Assembly (NCBI GenBank): GCA_019916065.1
Contig: CM034240.1
Span: forward strand, 50,368,372-50,432,371
DNA from: Vitellaria paradoxa
Lineage: Eukaryota; Streptophyta; Magnoliopsida; Ericales; Sapotaceae
Reading direction: 5' to 3'
Length of the DNA stretch: 64,000 bases
A program made the translations under genes and the position numbers. Positions 54,991 through 64,000 of this stretch are shown one piece after another. Under the pieces are notes generated by a model. It worked only from the letters and a program-made list of their open reading frames with translations. It made no database searches and had not been told where the DNA came from. Position 1 is the stretch's first letter; each line of letters starts with the position of its first letter.

Positions 54991-57716
54991 CCTCTATTTC
55001 TTTGTTGTGTATTTTGATTATACATTTAAATTCATATCAAATAAAAGTTACGTTGAAATATGAAGGAAAAACTTTTGATATTGCACTTATGATCATTTTG
55101 ATTCATGTTATCTGCAATGTAGAAATGTTCAATGTGGGACCTAAAATGGTCCAATTTTATAATTTTGGGAGGAAGAGAGAGAAGATTTAAGGCGAGAAAA
55201 TGATATGATTATTTGCTCTTTAACTTTCCATGTTTTCGCTCCAGGAAAACCGGCAATAGAAAATCCAGACGTACATCATGAAAAGTACAGAGTGGGACAA
55301 TAGTTTGGGGAATGAAAATTTTCCTCGTTAATTAAGGGGATGAGTTTATTAACACTCTATAAATAGTTTATTACATTCTAATTTATTTTTTCATTAATTA
55401 AAATTATACAATTGTCCACATATCTTTTTATATATTTTACATACATATAATGTTATAAATGTCTTCATACAAAAACTTAATAAAATACATAATTATAATA
55501 TTATAAATACTTTTATTTTACAATAAAAATTATTACCTTTTAAATATATACAAAAGACAACTTATCAATTTCTTTTTAGATATTTTGACAAGTGAGTGGG
55601 TAATTACAATATAATTTTTTTGAAAAAATTTGCTTATGCATATGAATTACTTTATTATGATTAGAAAAATTATTTGTTATTATAAAATTTTAAATTAAAT
55701 TTTCAAAAGAATAATATTTATGCATCATTTGATGAATTTGTCTATATACTAAAAGTTAATATTTTCAGTTCATTGTTTTCATTATTTAGATTTTTTTTGA
55801 TAGTTTTATTTTTTTCCATAAATGAACGGTGAGGACGAAAAATATATATTCACTCTTAGGACAGGTGCGAAAAGTTAATAGGGGTAAATGACGATTAAAA
55901 ATTTGAATTTACAAGTGATCTTATTTGTAGGTTTTACGTAAGAAAAATATTTTGAGAGACTAAATTTTCATTTATACTTATATTTTTAGAAATCATATAA
56001 AAAAATTTTTAATTTATTTTATAACTTAATCAAATAAAAAAATAACTTATTTCATTTCAATTTATTTAAAAAATTTTGTTAATTTTTTATCATATTATTG
56101 GCATTTATTTTTTTCTTACCATTTTTTTCATAAATTACTAATTTTAACATTTATTACACTTACATTTTATCTCACCGCATTTTTTAAATATATTTATTAG
56201 ATTATCAGAATTGAAAAATGGTATAATACCTTACTAAATGACTTGATGATGATAAGAGTTGAAATGATCAACATTTTTAAACAAAATGAATGAAAGAAAT
56301 TGATTTTTTATTTGATTAAATTATGAAATGAAATGAAATGAAATAAAATTTATTTCTAAATGATTGTTAAAAATATAAGTAAAAATAAAAATTATATTAG
56401 TCTTTAAAAAATAATTCTTTTTTTTATTCTCTTGTAGGCCTAAATGTGTTTATTTAAATTTGTAAATGTTTTATTTATGAAGGGTAATTATGTCATTTTA
56501 AATTAGACATAAGAATAACTAATCAAATAAGGATAGTTTTATGATTCTATTTAATAAAAAAGTAAAGTAAAATATAAAAAGTTATTTGTGTCGTGCAAAT
56601 AGGTCGCTCTAATTAAGAATATATACGGTTGTAATTTAGTCTACAGGACTTAAATTTTAGCTTAATTAAACTCATATAGATATTTTATGTAAAATATTTA
56701 AGTTCAATATTTACATTTTTAGATTTTTAAAATTGTAAGAGATCATAATTTTTTTTTTAGAAAAAAAAAAAAAAAAACTAACTGTTGTCATTAAAATAGA
56801 TCAACAACGATGTATAAACCCTATGCATTTTCCCATTTTATATACATATTTTATATGACTTAAGAGTTAGTAATCTTTCTACTATCTTGTCATTAAATAA
56901 AAATAAAATGAATAAAATGCATGAAGTACACCTGTCTAAATTTTCACATAGATTTTCAATTTTCACATAGATTTACAATTAATTAGTATGAACAAATAAG
57001 ATTATAATTAAATTTTTATATAGACTTGAGTTCAGCACAAAAAAAAATAAATAATAATTTTAACACAAGTTCATCCCTGCAAATAATTAATTTTATTAAT
57101 CAAAATAATGTCATTTGATTAAAATATTATAATTTGAAGTGAATAACGTGACTAAACTAAAATGACATATCATTGGTATCAAGTCAAAAAAACTTTGTTT
57201 TATTTTAAAATATTATAATGCACACATATATATATATATATATTTTTTCCAATCTGAACACGTAATAGTTTGAAATTGGCTCTTAAATTTTAAACAAGTT
57301 ATAAAATAATTAAATTTACCTCATTTGAGACCACAAATTTATTAGATTCGTATGCATTGCTAACCATGCAGTTATTTTACTTCATTTATTTTTCCAATGC
57401 ACAGTAACCAAAACAAGAATTATAGTTTTAAATTGTGTTTCCGTTTCTTTCAACCAAATCCACCGAATCAAACCACTACAACGATCAGAGGCAAATCATC
57501 CTGCATAGCAAGTTTATTTAAGACCGTGTTATGTGGCGGACCTACAAATTCGAGGGTTAAGGGATTAAGATAATTTCTTTTCATATTTTGAGAAGATAGA
57601 GTAGTATTTTTTAAAATTCAGAGGACCTGATACATGATATATGTATATTAATATAAATATTTTAAAAAAATTAAGGGAATTTATTATTTATATATTATCG
57701 TCTAAGGGCTTTTTTT
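54990..57716. repeat. Segmental repeat, B half, copy 2
   Basis: Paralogous to 21,990-23,386 joined to 33,832-34,912, without the retrotransposon. Its CTCATATAGATATTTTATGT at 56,671-56,690 is the pre-insertion state of that element. It is AT-rich and non-coding, with poly(A) at 56,760-56,776, an AT run at 57,227-57,242 and a poly(T) boundary at 57,711-57,726. Confidence 0.85.
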
Positions 57717-59024
57717 TTTTTTTTTTGACGTCTCAGGCATTCAAAAAATTCTAAGCTTGTTTCTAAAATAAAAAATAAATTTAAATTTATTTTTATCTCT
57801 TTGTTCTGATACATAATTTTTTTGACAGAAGAAAATTTTCATACAAAATCATAAAATTTGAAGATTAACATAAGAAATAAAAGAATCCTCAAATTCTAGG
57901 TATTGACGTAAGAAATGGTCATAAAAATTTTCATAATAAATAAAAAATTACATGTACAGATAATTGATCCCAATAAACTAACAAGAAATAAAAAATACAA
58001 ATTAGACAATTTTAGCATTTCAGTAAACACTCTAGAATACATTCCTAATTTGTTATTAATCAAATAACAGGACATTTGATGCTGTTGTCAATATATATAC
58101 GAATTCATTTTTCACCGGGAATGCTCTGTTTGGACTTGTGTTTTTTAATTTAGATTTATAATTTTTGAAAATTAGCAACAAAATTGTGTTTAATAAACTT
58201 ATTTTTATTTTCTTATTTCCAAAAAATAAAAACTTAACAAAAAAAAAAAGTAAATAGAAAATCATATTTTCACTCTCTTTTTTTTCTTTGTTATAAATAT
58301 TTTGTTAGTTTCAATATTTTGTCTATTTTTGTTACATTATAATAAAATAAATTATTTTATTCAAATATTTTATTAAACTAAAATTATTTTTAATATATAC
58401 TAAATTAATTTATTTTATTAAAATTAAAATAATAATTTATGATAAAATAATTTATTTTATTAGAAAAAATTATTTTTTAATAAATAATAATTATATATTA
58501 AAATATTTATTTTGATAAAATTAAATTAATTATAAATAGAATAATAATTTACTATTAAAATGATTTATTTCTAATTAATTATTATTTATTAACTTTTGTA
58601 AAATTACAAATAATAATAATTATATATACAAATAATTTATTTTATTAAATTAATCGTTTTTAGTAAGTAACAGTTACCTCCTAAAATAATTTATATTAAA
58701 ATATTTTATTTAATTAAATTAATTTTAATAAGTAAAGTAATAAATTGTTATTAAATTATATCTTTTAATATAAGTTATTAAATTAATTATTATTAAAAAT
58801 TACATCTTTTGTAACATTAAATTAATTAATTAAAAATATTTTATTATTAAGTTAATTAATAAAATATAATATATATCTATTTATTCACTCAAAAAATTAC
58901 GAGATTCAAGTTACTACAGCTTCAAGAACACCAGAATGCGAGATTTCAGAATCGAGGAGGTATACCTCTGCTTAGATGAATAGAAACGAAATGAAAGTGT
59001 CGCCCAGTGACTATGACCCACAAA

Positions 59025-59390
59025 TGGCTTCGTTTGGTGTAAGAAAAAATAAGATAAATTGAGATAAAATATGGTTTGGAGTTAATTTTAGTGCCGTTTC
59101 TTTTTGAAAAGTAGTAAATCGTGGGAACGACTTTGCAAATTCGTTCCCACGGATTTAAAAAAATTCACAAAAAATAGTAACAATGGTACTCGTTTGAAAG
59201 TTTTCGACACGAAAAATATGATTATAAAAAAAATTTACACATTCAGTTAACCTACTTTTAGATTTTTTGTTTTTTTAGTGAAATATTGAAATTTTTTAAA
59301 ATTAGCAATAACAGAAAAATTAGAGATATAAAAGTTGTTAAAAATTTATAGTGATTATTAGAGTTTTATTTTGTTGTCAAACCGACCCGA
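59025..59390. mobile_element. Insertion of about 365 bp, partly Tourist-like MITE
   Basis: Copy 1 of the segment goes from ATGACCCACA straight to poly(A) and GAAATTTGAAG, whereas here about 365 bases intervene. The first about 60 bases (GGCTTCGTTTGGTGTAAG through AAATTGAGATAAA) are the reverse complement of the right end of the 59.7-kb MITE. The rest, including a short inverted repeat CGTGGGAACGA ... TCGTTCCCACG at about 59,120-59,150, is a different sequence, so one element may be nested in another. Confidence 0.5.
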
Positions 59391-59740
59391 AAAAGGGAAA
59401 TTTGAAGGTTTTTGTGGTTGGGTGAAGGCGTATAAACGCGTGTATATAACTACAAAACTCAGTTAAAGGAACTTACGTGGTGTACTGTTGTGATTCCTCC
59501 TTTGAGCTTGCTTTCTGTCAATATTGAAAAGCCCGTAACGCGCCCTCCTACGTAATTGGAATCTCTTGTGGAGTCTCATCAGTTTGAAGAGCTGATGAAT
59601 GAATCTTATCAATCCCTTGTCTGGATAGGATCTCCAACACTTAATAAGAAAATTTTGAAGGTTAATTGCCATACTTAATCACAGTTAAAATTAACTCAAT
59701 CTTGACTTAAACTAACCTCACTCTAAGTCTAACCAACTAA

Positions 59741-59908
59741 GGGCCCGTTTGGTTTGCAAAAATTTACAGAAAATCTCCAAAAATCTCTATAAATCTCGGT
59801 TAACTTTATATCACATCAACTTTTTTCTCTCACTGCACGCATTACGAACTCCTCCCAAACCACAATTTATCTCAATTTATCTCATTTTTTCTTACTCCAA
59901 ACGACCCC
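59741..59908. mobile_element. Tourist-like MITE with TAA target duplication
   Basis: 168 bp that starts GGGCCCGTTTGGTTTG and, reverse-complemented from the right, GGGGTCGTTTGGAGTAAG. TAA flanks both sides (59,738-59,740 and 59,909-59,911), and the paralogue at 53,464-53,482 shows the empty site with one TAA. This 3-bp TAA/TTA duplication is typical of PIF/Harbinger-derived Tourist MITEs. Confidence 0.85.
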
Positions 59909-61084
59909 TAAGTATGGTCCAAATAACCCCGCAGAACACAGAATCATAAAATATGATATAAAATAAAATTATCAGAAAAAATTTAAGTTATTACCGAGTG
60001 CCTTAGAGACATAAATGATGAGAAAAGTATGTTGCATAACAATCACTACTATATCAATCCGTGTAACTTACGTCATCGTTAGCATTTAATGCTCTGCCTT
60101 TCGCTGCTCACAATTGTAAGAGTAGAGAGGTAAATGAGTGAACGAAACAATCTAGTTAAATAAAAATGGTGTCAACATTATTTTTAATTATACTCATAAA
60201 CACCAAAGACAAACACACATCTAAAGTATGCTCACTACCTATTAACTAATTTCCTCTCTTTTTAGGTGTGAAGGTGTTCCCAAGTGCTAATTTGCTCCTT
60301 GGAGAACCTCCGGTCAGGAACTTTTCTCCGGCTCTTTTTTCTCGTCTTTCCTCGTGTGCGTAAGTCCATCCGAGGATGGGAAATTCAGTGACGTGAGCAC
60401 GTGACGAAAATTTATCACGTACAAATTAATTAATAAATATTAAATGAGAAATAAATAACATTCGAGGACACTTGGCTGAAGCCAGGGCCGCCCATGATCA
60501 TATATTATTCTGATAAATACAATACTGGTTATGAAAGAGAGAGCGAGAGAGGGCGGGGTTGTGTTTTTTCCCATGAAAAAGTCATTTCGTGCGGTGCAAA
60601 TTTATCCCCGTGGAGGAGGGGGTTCCCCCTGAAATGACATTACCCATGAGAGAGGGACCCCACAGATACAGTAACTGATTGATATGTGAAAAACATGGAA
60701 GGGGGTCTCCTCTTCGTCTACTCAGCCTGCCAGCATTTTGGCCCCCTCTTGATTTTGAAGGTTAGCTTTAATTTCTTGTCGGGTATTTTGATTATACATT
60801 TAAATTGATATTAAAATCATGGAAGGAAAACTTTTGACCCATTGCACCCACGATAATGTTAATTAACGTTATACGTTTACTGATAATAGTTCAGTCTGCC
60901 TGCATCTGCTGCGATGGAGTCAGTTTTCTAGGCCCCCCTTAATTTTGGAGGTTGCCTTTAATTTTTTGTCGTATATTTTGATTATACATTTGGATTCATC
61001 ATATCTAATAAAAGTAACGTTGAAATATGAGGGGAAAACTTTTGATCTATTGCACTCCTGATACTGTTGATTAATGTTATCTGT

Positions 61085-61880
61085 AATGTAGAAATGTCCA
61101 ATGTATTAAATTAATTTATTTTATTAAATTTAAAATAATAATTTATGATAAAATAATTTATTTTATTAGAAAAAAATTATTTTTAATAAATAATAATTAT
61201 GTATTAAAATTTTTATTTTGATAAAATTAAATTAATTATAAATAAAATAATAATTCACTATTAAAATGATTTATTTTATTAAATTAAAATTATTTATTTT
61301 AATTTAATAACTTTTGTAAAATTACAAATAATAATGATCACATATTCAAATAATTTATTTTATTAAATTAAATGTTTTTAGTAAGTAACAGTTACCTCCT
61401 AAAATAATTTATATTAAAATATTTTATTAAATTAATTTTAGGAAGTAAACTAATAATTTATTATTAAATCATATTTGTTTATATAACTTATCAAATTAAT
61501 AAGAAAAATTTTAAGGTTAATTGGTGCCAACATTACTCATAAACACCGAAGACAAAAACACATCTAAGATACGCTCACTGCGTATTAACTAATTTTCTCT
61601 CTTCTTGGGTGTGAAGATCTCCCCGAGTGCTAATTTGCTCCTCCGAGAGCCTCCGGTCAAGAACTTTTCTCCAGCCTTTGGCTCTTGTTTCTCGTCGTTC
61701 TTGTTTGCGTAACTTCATCCTGAGATGGGAAATTTTCAGTGACGTGAGCACGTGACGAAAATTTATCACGTACAGATTAATAAATATTAAATGAGAAATA
61801 AAAGACATTCGAGGACGCATGGCTGAAGCAAGGGCCGCCCTTGATCATAGCGAGAGACGGAGGGGTTGTGTTTTTCCGAT
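61085..61880. repeat. Segmental repeat, A half, copy 3, internally deleted
   Basis: 61,105-61,500 matches 58,405-58,790, then jumps at about 61,500 to the counterpart of 59,640 and again near 61,530 to the counterpart of 60,165, ending with the CTCCGGTCAAGAACTTTTCT and GACGTGAGCACGTGACG blocks at 61,650-61,757. About 2.4 kb of the unit is missing. Non-coding. Confidence 0.75.
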
Positions 61881-61883
61881 GAA

Positions 61884-62758
61884 GGCCGACTGGATGCTAC
61901 AAAATGTGGCCTTCATAAATAATATACTCTTATAAGTTTTGATGTTATGTTTTTTGTTTGGTTTGAGAAGTAAAATTTCTCCCATCTAAAAATTATCCCC
62001 CTTCTTAATCTTGAAAGAAAGTGTATTATTTTTTAAGATGGTTTGAGCTCTCCAAAAATTATCCCCCCTTATATGGATTAAATTAGACCATTATACCCCT
62101 TCTCATTGCATTTTCATCTACAAAATATATTTTATATTAGAAATAAATTCTTTTTAATAGAAAAATGTATTAAAAATTATATTAATAAAAATAAAAAAAT
62201 ATAATTTTTTTCAAATAGGGGGTCGTGTGATTAAAAAAATATATTTTTTCCAAATAGGAGGTGATGTGATTTTAAGATAATAATATTATTTTTTAGCAAA
62301 TTTATACAAAATTACACATATATTGATATTTCTTAAATAAGGAGAAAAAAATAAGCGACTAAAGAAATTTCGGATAAATTGGGATGTTATTGTCTACGAA
62401 ACTAATTTATATATTTTATAAAGTTTAATTTATTTATAATTAATTTGTCTAAAATTAATTTGTACTAGTTGGTTTTTACATTATATAATTAACATAAGCA
62501 TATAATTAAGTTTGGGTAACTAAGTTTAATTTAATGGGTAACCAAGTTTGAAACATCACAAAGGCAAAAGAGTTATTTGACTATTTTTTCCATCATTTAT
62601 CTCCTCTTATTTATAAAACATTCAAATCAAGTCAAAAGTTATCCCCCTCTATAAACATCATATCAATGTAGGCCAAATATCTAAAAATAATATATCCTCT
62701 TATTCTATACTTCCTTTAAAACTTATCCCTTAAAATTTTAGCACTATCTAATCGGCCC
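61884..62758. mobile_element. TIR element with GGCCGATTGGATGG-type end, copy 2
   Basis: The left end GGCCGACTGGATGCTAC and the reverse complement of the right end GGGCCGATTAGATAGTGC are related to each other and to the element at 21,200-21,887. The distal parts match well (e.g. AAGTCAAAAGTTATCCCCCTC at 21,762 and 62,630). Flanks are GAA on both sides; the empty paralogue at about 60,573 reads CATGAAAAAGTC. 875 bp, non-coding. Confidence 0.6.
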
Positions 62759-62803
62759 GAAAAAGCTATTACGTGCGGTCAAATTTATCCCCCTGGGGGT
62801 TGG

Positions 62804-63777
62804 GCGAACGCGGGGGGCAGCAGTACGCGGGTTACTGCTGCCGCAGCAGTAGCCCAAAACGACTGCGTTTTGATAAAAACGGTGCATTTTGACAAATCAG
62901 AAAAACAAAAAAAAAAAGCCAGCGAAACGCAAAAAAAAAAAAAAAAAAAATCTAAACCGTAGAGCGCAAAATAAATAAATAAAGAATGTGTTTGGTAATT
63001 AAAAATACAAATCTCTTTTTATGTTTTATGTTTTAAAAATCTCAAAACAAGAAAAACATAAAACAAAATTTAGTTTAATATTTTTTTTCGTATTTTAAAA
63101 TTTTTCCTATTTTACATTAAAAACGCTCAAAATGAATTTTTAGTCTTTTTTCATTTTACGTGTAAATTCATTTTCTATTTTTTAAAATAGATTTTGAAAA
63201 TACAAATAACCAAATGCGTTTTGAACTGTTTTCCTTAGTTTAAAAAAATACAAAATACATTTTAAGCTGTTTTTTTTTATTTTTTTGTACTCTACCATCC
63301 TAAATTTTTTTTTTTTTTTTTTTTTTACGCTTTACACACTCTTTGTTTGGTTACTTGTATTTTCAAAATCTATTTTAAAAAATAAAAATGAATTTACACA
63401 TAAAATAAAAAATGATAAAAAGTCATTTTGAACGTTTTTAATGCAAAATAAGGAAAATTTCAAATTACGAAAAATAGAAAATATTAAATTAAATATGTTT
63501 TCTAGTTTTTATGTTTTGAAAAAACACAAAATAAAAAATTAACTTTTTATTAAATTTGTGATTTTTTATAAAAAATTAGTATTTTTAATTAACGAACACA
63601 CTTTATTTATTATTATTATTATTTTTTTTTTTTGCGCCCTGCAGTCTTAAATTTTTTTTTTTTTTTTGCGTTTCGCTGGCTTATTTTTTTGTTTTTTCTG
63701 ATTTGTCAAAACGCCACCGTTTTTGCCAAAACGCGGCCGTTTTGGGCTACTGCTGCCACCCGCCCCCCCGGGCGTCC
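62804..63777. mobile_element. Foldback/long-TIR element, copy 2
   Basis: Same structure and orientation as 20,155-21,024. Outer arms of about 100 bases (GCAGCAGTAGCCCAAAACG, GACAAATCAGAAAA, GCCAGCGAAACGC, and their reverse complements at 63,668-63,758) enclose inner inverted repeats and two long A/T runs (62,932-62,950; 63,306-63,326). The left end includes an extra inverted pair GCAGCAGTACGCGGGTTACTGCTGC. No coding capacity. Confidence 0.75.
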
Positions 63778-64000
63778 CTTCCACCCTTCTCCTCCCGTTC
63801 AAAAAGCCGCCGCAGCCATTGTCTTTTTATCTCTCTCTCTCCTCTTCTATGGATGCAAGTGTCCCTTTGACTATTTAGATTATAACCGGTTTCTATGAAA
63901 GTCTATTTTCGTCGTCGTCTTCGCCATTAGAATCTTCTCTGGGTCGTAAGCTTTCTTCTTACGTCTCTCAGACCTTTTTTTAAGGGTTTGAACAATGAAA
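63778..64000 (+). promoter_or_regulatory. Possible 5' region of a gene running off the window
   Basis: Composition changes to pyrimidine-rich, CpG-containing sequence (TCTCTCTCTCCTCTTC, TCGTCGTCGTCTTCGCC) typical of plant 5' leaders, ending ACAATGAAA at 63,992-64,000. The ATG at 63,996 could be a start codon. Too short to identify; the frame 63,632-63,898 is not a convincing gene. Confidence 0.3.

Larger units (their letters stand above)
57727..61084. repeat. Segmental repeat, A half, copy 2, with part of the B half
   Basis: Starts about 6,184 bp after copy 1 with the same order of landmarks to about 60,900, and continues to 61,084 with sequence that matches 54,990-55,135 of the B half (e.g. 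AATGTAGAAATGT). Two insertions relative to copy 1 lie in it, at 59,025-59,390 and 59,741-59,908. Confidence 0.85.

Overview
The window is AT-rich nuclear DNA of a flowering plant, probably a dicot. The evidence is a decayed endogenous plant pararetrovirus, a chromovirus-type Ty3/gypsy retrotransposon, several families of small inverted-repeat elements, plant-type RING-H2 genes and an Alfin1-like PHD-finger pseudogene. I cannot name the species. Almost no intact protein-coding sequence is present; the best candidate gene is one small RING-H2 protein near 10.3-10.9 kb.

Layout. 1-5.95 kb: a remnant of an endogenous caulimovirid on the + strand, with coat, movement, protease, reverse transcriptase and RNase H regions in that order. 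It is followed by a region in the place of a transactivator gene, a TATA/poly(A) region and a tRNA-Met-type primer site, and it is broken by many stops. 6.4-16.0 kb: a direct duplication of about 3 kb carrying a RING-H2 gene. Copy A is frameshifted and copy B is open. Copy B is interrupted by about 3.35 kb holding a MITE and a roughly 2-kb array of 146-bp hairpin-forming repeats. 16-21 kb: non-coding DNA with several MITEs and a foldback element. 23.387-33.831 kb: a complete but dead Tekay-like Ty3/gypsy element on the - strand, with CATAT target duplications, long LTRs, PBS and polypurine tract. 35.6-37.25 kb: an LTR-like remnant. 37.3-39.75 kb: two related inverted-repeat elements flanking a short spacer. 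41.8-42.2 kb: a fragment of another LTR family. 43.088-46.708 kb: a solo LTR of the same Ty3/gypsy family on the other strand, with GTTTG target duplications. 47.3-48.5 kb: an Alfin1-like pseudogene on the - strand. 51.5-61.9 kb: tandem copies of a roughly 6.2-kb non-coding unit, one half of which also forms 21-34.9 kb around the retrotransposon. 61.9-63.8 kb: two further inverted-repeat elements. The last 220 bases may be the 5' end of a gene that continues outside the window.

How it fits together. The repeated units date the insertions: the CATAT site of the retrotransposon and the TAA site of a Tourist-like MITE are both found unoccupied in paralogous copies. The Ty3/gypsy LTR carries two tRNA-like modules with RNA polymerase III-type boxes, antisense to the element and present in all three LTR copies. 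The 5' LTR has lost about 1.8 kb, including the likely promoter. I found no convincing new gene system. The most unusual items are the hairpin satellite inside a possible terminal-inverted-repeat element, the tRNA-like modules in the LTR, and the coat-before-movement order of the viral remnant.
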